Source: DASUAS01 sp963841415 (lineage in GTDB: Bacteria > Actinomycetota > Acidimicrobiia > IMCC26256 > DASPTH01). Taken from it: DNA of 64,000 bases. The notes under the pieces were generated by a model. That model saw nothing but the letters and a program-made list of their open reading frames with translations, made no database searches and was not told where the DNA came from. The position numbers were made by a program, and so were the translations under genes. The stretch lies in assembly GCA_963841415.1 (NCBI GenBank), contig CAWJCN010000004.1, positions 248,001-312,000 of the forward strand. Reading direction: 5' to 3'. This document shows positions 1 through 7,336 of this stretch, piece after piece. Each line of letters begins with the position of its first letter. The stretch's first letter is position 1.

Positions 1-756
1 GCACGACGCGTCGCCGACCGTGCGGTAGCGGACCGTCATCTCGACGGGTTCCTCACCGTCCATCAAGGTGATGAAGGGCGACACCGCCAACCACATCCCG
101 TCGCGGCGGAACACCTCGCGGCGGTGTGCGTAGTAGATCGACGGGATCTCGATGTCGTCGTCCTTGATGTACTGCCAGATGTCGAGCTCGGTCCAGTTCG
201 ACAGCGGGAACACGCGGATGTGCTCGCCCTTGCGGTGCTTGCCGTTGTAGAGGTTCCACAGCTCGGGCCGCTGGTTCTTCGGATCCCATTGCCCGAAGTC
301 GTCGCGGAACGAGTAGACGCGCTCCTTCGCCCGCGCCTTCTCCTCGTCGCGCCGGCCGCCACCGAACACGGCGTCGAACTGGTGCTCCTGGATGGCGTCG
401 AGCAGCGTGGTGGTCTGGAGGCGGTTGCGACTGGCACGGGGGCCCGTCTCCTCGACGACCCGGCCCTGGTCGATCGACTCCTGCACCGAGGCGACCACCA
501 GCTGGATCCCCAGCTCCTCGACCCGGCGGTCGCGATAGTCGAGCACCTCTTGGAAGTTGTGACCGGTGTCGACGTGCATCAGCGGGAACGGGATGCGAGC
601 GGGCCAGAACGCCTTCTCGGCCAGGCGGGCCATGACGATGGAGTCCTTGCCGCCCGAGAACAGCAGCACCGGCTTCTCGAACTCGGCCGCCACCTCCCGG
701 AAGATGTGGATCGACTCCGCCTCGAGCGCGGCCAAGCTGGAGAGCTGGGTGGGCAT
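1..756 (-). CDS. cysD: Sulfate adenylyltransferase subunit 2 (CysD), C-terminus outside window
   Basis: ATP sulfurylase small subunit of the PAPS reductase family; with CysN it makes adenylyl sulfate in cytoplasmic sulfate assimilation. The first 252 codons are present and the frame leaves the window at base 1; the family is about 300 residues long. The PP-loop SGGKDS lies at residues 34-39, followed by a DTGHNFQE segment and the family-typical LQTTTLLDAIQEHQ and GGGRRDEEKARAKER stretches. The ATG at 756 lies 11 nt beyond the stop of the RDD gene on the same strand, so it is probably co-transcribed with it; no strong ribosome-binding site is visible, and a palindrome occupies the gap. The identification is secure. 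Confidence 0.95.
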   Translation of the reverse strand, partial: MPTQLSSLAALEAESIHIFREVAAEFEKPVLLFSGGKDSIVMARLAEKAFWPARIPFPLMHVDTGHNFQEVLDYRDRRVEELGIQLVVASVQESIDQGRVVEETGPRASRNRLQTTTLLDAIQEHQFDAVFGGGRRDEEKARAKERVYSFRDDFGQWDPKNQRPELWNLYNGKHRKGEHIRVFPLSNWTELDIWQYIKDDDIEIPSIYYAHRREVFRRDGMWLAVSPFITLMDGEEPVEMTVRYRTVGDASC

Positions 757-762
757 GGCGGT

Positions 763-778
763 AAAACCTACCGGTTTT
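763..778. promoter_or_regulatory. Palindrome AAAACC-N4-GGTTTT before cysD
   Basis: A perfect 6-4-6 inverted repeat spans the RDD stop codon and the 11-nt gap before the cysD ATG. It is AT-rich against a GC-rich background, which suggests an operator or a start-occluding hairpin controlling sulfate assimilation. No T-run follows it, so it does not look like an intrinsic terminator. The regulator is unknown. Confidence 0.4.
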
Positions 779-1256
779 GTCGGGATTCAGGCAAGCCCGG
801 CCGCCACTCGTAGACGACTGCCGATCCGCACACCAGGTCGTAGAGCGACTTGTTCTTCTTGCTCACGAGCACCCAGAGCACGCCGAGCCCGACGGTGAGG
901 ACGCCGAGGACGGCGCGCCAGAACGCCCGGGCCGACGAGAGGCGACGGCCGTCGCGGCTCACGACGCGGAGGCCGAGCACCGCCATCCCGGGCGCGCGCC
1001 CCGAGCCGGACCATGCCGACCACAGCAACGCCACGCCGATCGTGAACACGATCACCGCGTTCAGCACTGGACCTGGTTGCGGCATCGCGTAGTCGTGTCC
1101 GGTGACGAGGAAGCGGATGAATCCGAACGCGGCCAACACCGCGAAGTCGAGGGCGAAGATGGCGACCGCGTCGAGCCCCGCGCCCAGCGCTTGCGAGACG
1201 AACCCGGCGCGTTGACCCTGCACGGCGCGGGATCGCTCGCTGCGGATCTCCTTCAC
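768..1256 (-). CDS. RDD family membrane protein
   Basis: A 162-residue integral membrane protein of the RDD family, whose function is generally undefined (some members are linked to ion transport). Hydrophobic segments lie near residues 20-50 and 65-85, followed by a GMAVLGLRVVSRDGRR loop and a C-terminal hydrophobic segment before KKNKSLYDLVCGSAVV, the usual RDD ending. The GTG at 1256 overlaps the stop of the upstream gene as GTGA, implying translational coupling; longer in-frame starts would run inside that gene. cysD follows after 11 nt. Confidence 0.85.
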   Translation of the reverse strand: MKEIRSERSRAVQGQRAGFVSQALGAGLDAVAIFALDFAVLAAFGFIRFLVTGHDYAMPQPGPVLNAVIVFTIGVALLWSAWSGSGRAPGMAVLGLRVVSRDGRRLSSARAFWRAVLGVLTVGLGVLWVLVSKKNKSLYDLVCGSAVVYEWRPGLPESRQNR

Positions 1257-2002
1257 GCGCTCGCCTCGCGCTCGCCACCGAAGCTGGTGTCGCGAGGCCG
1301 CTTGCGCAACAACACGCGGTCGACCACGCGCGCCGCCCACGCGTCGAGCGCGATCCCCTGCGTGCGCGCCGCATCGACCGTCTCCATCGTCAGGCTCGCA
1401 GTCGACTCGCGGATCACGCCGCCGAGATCGATGCGTTGCACGATCGCTTCGACGTCGATGGCGCCCGCGATGTCGTCGACGGGAATCTGCTCGATCAACC
1501 GGACGAAGTCGAGCTGTGCGAGCACGCTCTCGGTGACTTGCTGCACGATCACCGGGATCAGCGCTGACGCCTGGGCCTGGTTGCGGCTCTGCTCGCGTCG
1601 CGCCACCTCGTTCAGCTGCCAGAGGCGATCCTCGAGCGGGCGCAGCGCGCGCTGCACGATCGCGGGCCGGGTCGCGGCGGTGGCAACCCTCGCCGAGCGC
1701 GTCACCACTGCGTCGACCATGGCCGCGGCCCGTCGCTCGGCCTCGATCGCCAGCCCGAGCACGGCACCGGGAACCAATGTGGCGACGCTCGGCTCGGCGG
1801 CGGGCGCATCGTCACCGCCGTCGGGGACCCTCGCGAACACGCTCCCCGCGGCGCGGCCGGCGAGGCCGATCGCGCCGAGTCCGAGTCGAGCGCTGCGGCG
1901 AAGCACATCGCTGACACCGGGTGGGGGCGCCGGCACCGGCATGGCGCGCGGGACCACCGCGGTGCCGGGTGTCTTCCGCGCGTCCGTGCTCCCCGCTGCC
2001 AC
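1253..2002 (-). CDS. Hypothetical helical protein upstream of the RDD gene
   Basis: A 249-residue Ala/Arg/Val-rich protein that I do not recognise. The N-terminal 60 residues are Pro/Gly-rich with a weakly hydrophobic stretch (SARLGLGAIGLAGRAAGSVF); the rest looks like amphipathic helices, with repeated 'D..AI..IDVEAIVQRIDLGGVIRES' character in which short I/V-D-I/L patterns recur, as in membrane-associated helical proteins. The GTG at 2002 is chosen because GAGGGGG lies 5 nt upstream; an ATG at 1942 is the alternative. It probably forms an operon with the RDD protein and perhaps cysD. Confidence 0.65.
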   Translation of the reverse strand: MAAGSTDARKTPGTAVVPRAMPVPAPPPGVSDVLRRSARLGLGAIGLAGRAAGSVFARVPDGGDDAPAAEPSVATLVPGAVLGLAIEAERRAAAMVDAVVTRSARVATAATRPAIVQRALRPLEDRLWQLNEVARREQSRNQAQASALIPVIVQQVTESVLAQLDFVRLIEQIPVDDIAGAIDVEAIVQRIDLGGVIRESTASLTMETVDAARTQGIALDAWAARVVDRVLLRKRPRDTSFGGEREASA

Positions 2003-2050
2003 GTGGACCCCCTCGGTCAGGTCCGCGACTGTAGGACGCCCCGGTCCCGG

Positions 2051-2056
2051 TAGCCT
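2051..2056 (+). promoter_or_regulatory. -10 box TAGCCT, leaderless promoter
   Basis: TAGCCT ends 8 nt before the GTG of the DUF4333-like gene at 2065, the spacing expected when transcription starts at the start codon. No Shine-Dalgarno sequence is present between them. Confidence 0.55.
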
Positions 2057-2064
2057 CCCGCACC

Positions 2065-2577
2065 GTGTTGCGGCGCGCCTGCTCTCTTGTCCTCGCGCTC
2101 GCGACCGGTGTCGCGGTGGTCGGCATCGGCCTGACGACCGCGGGCGCGGCCGAGCTGCCTCGCATCGCGGCGCGGCGCTCGGTCGAGCGCAGTGTGCACG
2201 CCGCCTACCCCGACCTGGTCTTCGGGAACGTGGCATGCCCCGCTGGCGTGCGGCGGGCGCGCGGCGTGTCGTTCACATGCACCGTCCAACTCCCGGGGAC
2301 GTTCCTCGTCGTCGACGCGAAGCAGACGGACAACACGGGGACGGTCGCGCTGTCGACGCAGCAGGCCGTCATCCCGACCCAGGCGCTGCGCGACTTCGTC
2401 GCCGCCAACGCGTCGCTCGCGGCCACGGTCGACTGCGGACCCGCTCCCATCCGGGTCGTGCGCGCCGGCCAGACCGTCGACTGCCGCGCCACGCTCGCCG
2501 ACGGCACCGCCCGCACCGTGCAGCTCACGGTCGCCGATACCGCCGGCAACGTCACCATCACCGCGGTGAACCAGTAG
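2065..2577 (+). CDS. Secreted DUF4333-like protein (two domains)
   Basis: A 170-residue exported protein with a signal peptide: a basic start (LRR), a hydrophobic core to about residue 25, and an Ala-X-Ala-like site at TTAGAAE. Two repeated halves follow, each with a conserved cysteine pair (VACPAG ... FTCTVQ and VDCGPA ... VDCRATL), the pattern of tandem DUF4333 domains found in actinobacterial cell-envelope proteins. Function is unknown. The GTG start is set by the TAGCCT box 8 nt upstream. It diverges from the helical protein at 1253-2002 with about 60 nt between them. Confidence 0.75.
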   Translation: MLRRACSLVLALATGVAVVGIGLTTAGAAELPRIAARRSVERSVHAAYPDLVFGNVACPAGVRRARGVSFTCTVQLPGTFLVVDAKQTDNTGTVALSTQQAVIPTQALRDFVAANASLAATVDCGPAPIRVVRAGQTVDCRATLADGTARTVQLTVADTAGNVTITAVNQ

Positions 2578-2595
2578 AGGGTCGTCGCGAGGTCC

Positions 2596-2655
2596 GTGCT
2601 AGCGCATGTGCTAGCACCCGCGCTTGCGTATGCGCTTGCGCCGGTGCAAGCACTG
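2596..2655. repeat. 12-bp-period repeat array, copy 1 (5 units)
   Basis: Five 12-bp units of the type GTGCTAGCGCAT / GCGCTTGCGTAT run head to tail. The first two units form a 22-bp near-palindrome (2596-2617, one mismatch) and the last two form a second, GCTTGCGCCGGTGCAAGC (one mismatch). It lies in the intergenic space between the convergent DUF4333 and DoxX genes. A homologous six-unit array lies at 43595-43666; downstream both share a CGACACCCCCT block. Confidence 0.85.
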
Positions 2656-2675
2656 CCTTCAGGACGACACCCCCT

Positions 2676-3065
2676 TCAGCCGTGCTCGACGACGAGCAGC
2701 AGGCCGCCGAGCATCCCTGCGTTCTTGAGGAACTGGGTGGTCTGCTGGCTGCGCGCGGCGTCGTCCTCCGCTTCCCAGAAACGGTGGCCGGCGAGCGTGG
2801 TCGGCACCAGTGAACCGGCCAGGGCGAGCGCGGAGAGGCGCGGGAAGATCCCCAACGCGAGCGTGATGCCCGCCGCCACCTGGACGACGCCGTTGAACTG
2901 CACGAGCTGCTCGGTGTCGGCGTCGATGCCCACGAGGCCGGCGACTTCGGGCGCGACCTTCTCGGCGCGCGCCACCTTCCCGCCGGGGTTGCGGAACGCG
3001 TCGAGGCCGCCGTACACGAACATGCCGGCAAGCAGAGGGCGAGCTACCACGCTGCTGAGATGCAT
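2676..3065 (-). CDS. DoxX family membrane protein
   Basis: A 129-residue DoxX/SURF4-type protein with four predicted membrane helices, starting MHLSSVVARPLLAGMFVYGG (the usual 'RP.L...F...G' entry helix), then a loop carrying NPGGKVARAEKVAP, and helices near residues 57-75, 80-95 and 112-127. DoxX proteins are linked to redox and thiosulfate or quinone metabolism, but their role here is undefined. It is convergent with the upstream DUF4333 gene, with repeat copy 1 between them, and divergent from the SDR gene at 3124. Confidence 0.85.
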   Translation of the reverse strand: MHLSSVVARPLLAGMFVYGGLDAFRNPGGKVARAEKVAPEVAGLVGIDADTEQLVQFNGVVQVAAGITLALGIFPRLSALALAGSLVPTTLAGHRFWEAEDDAARSQQTTQFLKNAGMLGGLLLVVEHG

Positions 3066-3110
3066 GCGTCCGCTGTACCCGATCCGGTGGCAGCTCTCAC
3101 GCGCCGTAGT

Positions 3111-3116
3111 TAGGCT
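3111..3116 (+). promoter_or_regulatory. -10 box TAGGCT, leaderless promoter
   Basis: TAGGCT ends 7 nt before the ATG of the SDR gene at 3124. The leader would be zero to one base long, and no ribosome-binding site is seen. Confidence 0.55.
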
Positions 3117-3123
3117 CCGTCCA

Positions 3124-3945
3124 ATGGACGACGTTCTCGGTTACGAAGGTAAGCACGCAGTGGTCACCGGCGCCGCGTCGGGCATGGGCGAACAGGTGGC
3201 GCGCATCTGCCACGAGCTCGGCGCGAACGTGACCGCACTCGACCTCAAGCCGGTGTCGACGCCGGTGAAGACCTCGATCACCCTCGACCTCCTCGACCCG
3301 GTATCGATCGACTCCGTGGTCGCGCAGATCGACGGTCCGGTCGACGCGGTGTTCAGCTGCGCGGGTCTGCCGGGGCCGCCGTTCACCGACCTCCAGACCG
3401 CCATCGTGAACTTCATCGGCGCCCGCCAGCTCATCGAGGGCCTGCTGCCGAAGATCCCCGAGGCCGGTGCGGTTGCGTGCATCGCGTCGGGCGCCGGCGT
3501 CGGTTGGCAGCAGGAGCTGGCGAACTACGCACCCCTCCTCGCCACCGAGACCTTCGAGGACGCCGTCGCGTGGTGCGAAGCCAACCCCGACGTCGCGTTC
3601 CCGATGGGCGGCTACCGCATGTCGAAGGTGGTCGTGAACCAGTGGGTCGCGGCAACCTGCGTGAAGTTCGGCGAGCGCGGTGTGCGGCTCAACTGCCTCA
3701 ACCCCGGCCCCACCGCGACCGCGATGATGCCGGCGTTCGAGGACGCGGCGGGCAAGGACGTCATCGAGAACGCGCTCGGCGTGATCCGCCGCTACTCACT
3801 GCCCGAAGAGCAAGCGTGGCCCATCATCTGCCTCAACAGCCCGCGCTTCGGCTACGTCACCGGCGAGGCGCTCTGGGTCGACGGCGGGTTCCTCGGCATG
3901 CTCTCGACCGGCACGCACCCCGGGTTCAACTTCGACGCGGTGTGA
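3124..3945 (+). CDS. SDR family oxidoreductase (3-alpha-hydroxysteroid dehydrogenase type)
   Basis: A 273-residue NAD(P)-dependent short-chain dehydrogenase. The TGAASGMG cofactor motif lies near residue 15, the beta4 segment has SCAGLPG in place of NNAG, and the active-site YRMSK (Tyr-X3-Lys) follows. The long segment before YRMSK and the ending WVDGGFLGMLSTG match the 3-alpha-hydroxysteroid dehydrogenase / carbonyl reductase branch, which acts on steroid or alcohol substrates. The substrate cannot be read from the sequence. The start is fixed by the leaderless TAGGCT box. Confidence 0.85.
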   Translation: MDDVLGYEGKHAVVTGAASGMGEQVARICHELGANVTALDLKPVSTPVKTSITLDLLDPVSIDSVVAQIDGPVDAVFSCAGLPGPPFTDLQTAIVNFIGARQLIEGLLPKIPEAGAVACIASGAGVGWQQELANYAPLLATETFEDAVAWCEANPDVAFPMGGYRMSKVVVNQWVAATCVKFGERGVRLNCLNPGPTATAMMPAFEDAAGKDVIENALGVIRRYSLPEEQAWPIICLNSPRFGYVTGEALWVDGGFLGMLSTGTHPGFNFDAV

Positions 3946-4941
3946 CTACTTCACCCTCACCTGGGTGGCGAGGGGCCCGACGCCGAGCTTGGCGGTTGCG
4001 CCCGTTGCGACCGTGCCCCGGATGAACACCGCCACGAAGTCGCGTCCGTCGGGCTGGAGGTAGCGGTCGGTGCCGGTCGCGCCGTAGAGGCCGTTGCCGT
4101 GCGCGACGTTGTCGGGACCGACGTCGTAGGAGTTGAAGTTCACCCAGTCGGGGTTGATGTCCATCTCCATCCCGCGCACCGCGCCGGCGGCGACGAGCGC
4201 GTTGGCGAGGTCGAGCGGGCTCACGCGCCCACCGGCCCACAGCAGCGCGCCGTTGGCGTCGACACCCACCGCGCTGCGCGCGGTCGCGACGCCCGCGACC
4301 GACGCACCCCACGCACCCGGATTCGACGCCGCCGCCGTGGGCGCACCAACGTCGACGAGCAGGCCGAGGTTCTGGCGCAACGCGACGACCGGCTGGTTGG
4401 GGTCGTTGTCGCGTCCCCACGCGCCGACGGTGAAGCTCCCGTCGTCGTAGACGACCAGTGACGCCTCGCCCGCGACCGGGCTGCGGTACGACGCGCCGAA
4501 CGCGATCACGCCCCCGTCGAAGTCGCCCCACTTGAACCCGCCGTTGAACGACGACACGAGGAACGGCTGCTGGTCGGGCGCGACCTGACCGTCCCACGGT
4601 GAGCCGAGCGGATCGCCGGTGCCGGGCACGACGACCGGCCGCGTGAGCTGCGGATCCATCCAGGCCACGAAGGCACCGTTGGCCGACCCGGTGTAGAGGA
4701 CGGGCCGACCGAGGGCCTGACGTCCCGTGGGCGTCCACCCCACCGACCCGCCCGGACCGGGCGGCGGCGGATCAGCAGCCGGTGCCGGTGCCGGTGCCGC
4801 GACGACCAGGGCGAGCGCGGCGACCGCCCCGGCGAGCGCAAGGCAGCGTGCGCTCCGGCGCCAGGAGCGGGTGAGGATGCTGCGATGCACGCCGGGAAGT
4901 CTGCCTGTTCGCATCGCCCGGGAGCAGTCGTGGGGATGCAC
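3946..4941 (-). CDS. Secreted phosphodiester glycosidase (NAGPA domain) protein
   Basis: A 331-residue protein with a long basic N-terminus followed by a hydrophobic signal segment (near residues 35-52) and a Pro-rich linker, so it is exported. The mature part carries the phosphodiester glycosidase/NAGPA fold signatures: NGGFKWGDFDGGVIAFG, YDDGSFTVGAWGRD, GVDANGALLWAGG and MEMDINPDWVNFN. Family members cleave phosphodiester-linked sugars, often of cell-wall polymers. Starts at 4941 (ATG) or 4914 (ATG) are possible. It diverges from the coiled-coil gene at 4978. Confidence 0.75.
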   Translation of the reverse strand: MHPHDCSRAMRTGRLPGVHRSILTRSWRRSARCLALAGAVAALALVVAAPAPAPAADPPPPGPGGSVGWTPTGRQALGRPVLYTGSANGAFVAWMDPQLTRPVVVPGTGDPLGSPWDGQVAPDQQPFLVSSFNGGFKWGDFDGGVIAFGASYRSPVAGEASLVVYDDGSFTVGAWGRDNDPNQPVVALRQNLGLLVDVGAPTAAASNPGAWGASVAGVATARSAVGVDANGALLWAGGRVSPLDLANALVAAGAVRGMEMDINPDWVNFNSYDVGPDNVAHGNGLYGATGTDRYLQPDGRDFVAVFIRGTVATGATAKLGVGPLATQVRVK

Positions 4942-4962
4942 GCTTCGGGCCGCGCCAGTCCG

Positions 4963-4968
4963 TAACCT
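4963..4968 (+). promoter_or_regulatory. -10 box TAACCT, near-leaderless promoter
   Basis: TAACCT ends 9 nt before the ATG at 4978, leaving at most a very short leader without a ribosome-binding site. Confidence 0.5.
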
Positions 4969-4977
4969 GGATGCACC

Positions 4978-6075
4978 ATGTCGAAGCAGACGCGCACGGG
5001 CAAGGGTGGAAGCCCCAAGAAGGCGATCAAGCGGCTGCGCCGAAAGGCCGTCGCGACCCTGCGGCAGGCCCGGATCACCGCGCAGCTCGAGCTGGTCACC
5101 GCGGAGGCCGCCGCCGCACAGATCCGCGAGGACGCGCGCGCCGCGGCCGCCGAAGAGACCGCCGGCCTACGCGCCGACGCCTACACCGAAGTCGCTCGCC
5201 TCCTCGAGCAGGGCCGTACCGAAGCAGCCAACGCCGCCGCCGAGCATCGCGCCGCAGCAGAAGCCGAGGCGCGCGCGGTGCTCGCCGAAGCGGAGCTCAA
5301 GGCGGCGCGCATCACGCGCGAAGCCGAGACCGAAGGGCGCTCGCGACGCGACCAGATCCTCGCCGATGCAATGCAGGAAGCCGCCGCGATCCGCAGCGCG
5401 AACACCGAAGAGATCGCCGGGTTCCTCCGGCGTCTCGACGACGAGCGCGCGCAGCTGCTCGAGAGCGCCCGCGAGGAGTCGGCTCGCGTCGTGGCCGACG
5501 CACGCGCCGCTTCCGCCACCGACGCGGCGCGGCTGCGCGACGCGGCCGAGCAGGAGATGGAACGCAAGGCGAAGGAGGTGCTCGACCGCGCCACCGAAGA
5601 GGGACGCGAGATCGTCGAACGCGCGCACGCCGAAGCCAGAGCCGCGCGCGACGAAGCCGACGTGCTCGTGGCCGCGGCCAAGATCGCGGCCGAGGCGCAG
5701 GAGACCGCAGAGCAGCTGAAGCCCGAGCCGCCACCCGAGACTGCGGCGGCGTCGCCGCACCCCGCTCCCGCCATCGCGCCCGTGGTTCCCAACGCACCGA
5801 CCCGGGGCACCGCGCCCGTCGCGGGCTCGGTGTCGACGTCGGTCGACGAGTTGCGGTGGACCGCCGACAGCGGCTCCACCGTGTCGAAGAAGGGCGCGCC
5901 GACCCGCCACTCCAACGGGACCAACGGGACCAACGGCTCCTACAGCAACGGCACCCACAGCGAGGGCACCGCCGAGGCCCCCGCGGCGCCAGCCGCGCCG
6001 CTTCCGGGCGAGATGGACGTCACGTCCGAGATGCCGGTGAAGAAACGCCGCTGGTTCTTCGGTCGCGCGAAGTAG
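4978..6075 (+). CDS. Large Ala/Glu-rich coiled-coil protein
   Basis: A 365-residue protein of unknown function. A basic N-terminus (SKQTRTGKGGSPKKAIKRLRRK) precedes about 200 residues of almost continuous Ala/Glu/Arg heptads, predicting a long coiled coil that resembles DivIVA- or ATP-synthase-b-like stalks only in composition. A Pro-rich linker follows, then a low-complexity NGTNGTNGSYSNGTHS segment from a repeated AACGGGACC unit, and a basic-aromatic tail KKRRWFFGRAK that could dock on membrane or nucleic acid. It has no predicted membrane helix. A cytoskeletal or scaffolding role is only a guess. Confidence 0.7.
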   Translation: MSKQTRTGKGGSPKKAIKRLRRKAVATLRQARITAQLELVTAEAAAAQIREDARAAAAEETAGLRADAYTEVARLLEQGRTEAANAAAEHRAAAEAEARAVLAEAELKAARITREAETEGRSRRDQILADAMQEAAAIRSANTEEIAGFLRRLDDERAQLLESAREESARVVADARAASATDAARLRDAAEQEMERKAKEVLDRATEEGREIVERAHAEARAARDEADVLVAAAKIAAEAQETAEQLKPEPPPETAAASPHPAPAIAPVVPNAPTRGTAPVAGSVSTSVDELRWTADSGSTVSKKGAPTRHSNGTNGTNGSYSNGTHSEGTAEAPAAPAAPLPGEMDVTSEMPVKKRRWFFGRAK

Positions 6076-6109
6076 CGCCGACCCGCGTCGTCGACGTCAG
6101 TCCTCGCGG

Positions 6110-6910
6110 TCAGTCCAAGAACTGTCCCGGGCGCTGCTCGATGTTGGCGCGCACGGCTTCGAGTTGGTTCGCCGTGCCGATCATCCCTTCGGTCTGGTCG
6201 CGCTCCTCGCGGACGCCGTCGTCGAACGACAGAGTCCACGACGCGTCGACGAGGCGCTTCATCACCTTGATCGCGTCGGGGTTGCGTCCGGCGATCTCGG
6301 TCGCGAGCTCGAGTGCGACCGCGCGCGGGTCATCGGCGAGGCGCGTCACGAGACCGAGCGCGTGCGCCTCCGCGCCGGTGATCACGCGCCCCGTGAACAT
6401 CAGGTCCTTCGCGACGTCGGCGCCGACCAGCCGAGGCAGGAGCTGCGTGCCGCACATGTCGGGGACGATGCCCCACCGGATCTCGAACACGCCCAGCTGC
6501 GCGTCGGGCGCGACGACCCGCAGGTCGGCGCCGAGTGCAAGCTGGAAACCCCCACCGACGGCGACGCCGTGCACGGCGGCGATGACCGGCGGCGCCATGT
6601 CGACCCACACGCGCACGGCCTCGACCGCCTCGACCCGGATCGATCCCGCGACCGGACTCGTCGCGTCGCGGTCAGCCGGGTCGCGCTCGGCCATCGCCGC
6701 GAACAGCGAGGTGTCGAGCCCGGCGCAGAACGCCTTGCCGTCGCCCGACAGCACGACCGCCCGCACCGACCGATCCGCTGCGATGCGTTCGCCGGCGTCG
6801 ATGATCGCCTGGAACATGCGCCGGTCGAGCGCGTTCCGTTTGTCGGCCCGCACCAGGCGGACGTCGGCGACGCCGTCGGCGACGTCGAGCACGACGCGTT
6901 CGCGATCCAT
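6110..6910 (-). CDS. Enoyl-CoA hydratase/isomerase family protein (crotonase)
   Basis: A 266-residue crotonase-fold protein acting on acyl-CoA thioesters in beta-oxidation-like pathways. The oxyanion-hole segments are GKAFCAGLD and HGVAVGGGFQLAL, and the acid/base region reads GVFEIRWGIVPDMCGTQ, keeping the first Glu. The second catalytic Glu of classical hydratases is not obvious (VAKDLMFTG), so an isomerase or other crotonase reaction is equally possible. It lies 18 nt downstream of the EthD-like gene and is probably its operon partner. Confidence 0.85.
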   Translation of the reverse strand: MDRERVVLDVADGVADVRLVRADKRNALDRRMFQAIIDAGERIAADRSVRAVVLSGDGKAFCAGLDTSLFAAMAERDPADRDATSPVAGSIRVEAVEAVRVWVDMAPPVIAAVHGVAVGGGFQLALGADLRVVAPDAQLGVFEIRWGIVPDMCGTQLLPRLVGADVAKDLMFTGRVITGAEAHALGLVTRLADDPRAVALELATEIAGRNPDAIKVMKRLVDASWTLSFDDGVREERDQTEGMIGTANQLEAVRANIEQRPGQFLD

Positions 6911-6928
6911 CAGCGCGACGGGGACAAG

Positions 6929-7255
6929 TCAGTCGAGGAGCTCGTAGATCACGAACGAGGGCGGCGGATCCATCTCCATCGCGTCGCTCATCTTCATGCG
7001 GCCGTCGGCGAAGCGGGTGCCGAGCTCCTCCATGATCGACCCGAGGTCGTCGGCCTCGACCTCGTACACCGCGCAGTACTGGTGCGCACCGTTCCCCGGC
7101 GGCGCTACGTCGCTCGCCTTGTAGCGCCGCGCGGCGGTGATCCCGGGGATCTGCAGCACATCGCCGAGGTGCGTGTTGCTGTACCAGTCGTTGTAGTCGT
7201 CCTCGCGGTCGGGGGCCGACGGCGATGACTGCACGAACATGATGGCCTTGGGCAT
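6929..7255 (-). CDS. EthD-like dimeric alpha-beta barrel protein
   Basis: A 108-residue small protein of the EthD/dimeric ferredoxin-like fold: DDYNDWYSNTHLGDVLQIPG is the typical 'YN.WY...H' opening, followed by RRYKASD and a C-terminal FVIYELLD strand. Such proteins accompany catabolic oxidoreductases; the reaction here is unknown. ATG 7255 is preferred over the in-frame GTG 7264 because GAGAGGTGG lies just upstream, with a TAGGGT box at 7286-7291 giving a short leader. A larger relative is encoded at 21739. Confidence 0.8.
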   Translation of the reverse strand: MPKAIMFVQSSPSAPDREDDYNDWYSNTHLGDVLQIPGITAARRYKASDVAPPGNGAHQYCAVYEVEADDLGSIMEELGTRFADGRMKMSDAMEMDPPPSFVIYELLD

Positions 7256-7324
7256 GGTGTCCACCTCTCTCGCCGGGTCGGCGACACCCTAAACCGTCGT
7301 CGCTCTGCCCGCGCCGAGCCCGGG

Positions 7325-7330
7325 TAGCCT
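7325..7330 (+). promoter_or_regulatory. -10 box TAGCCT ahead of a putative ATC start
   Basis: TAGCCT ends 6 nt before ATC at 7337. By the spacing rule seen at other genes in the window, transcription would start on this ATC codon rather than on the first GTG at 7361. Confidence 0.45.
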
Positions 7331-7336
7331 CGCCGC

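Noticed and set aside
4971..6947. A 658-codon frame over the coiled-coil gene
   Set aside because: Arg/Gly-rich shadow of the real gene at 4978-6075 and of the crotonase on the other strand.
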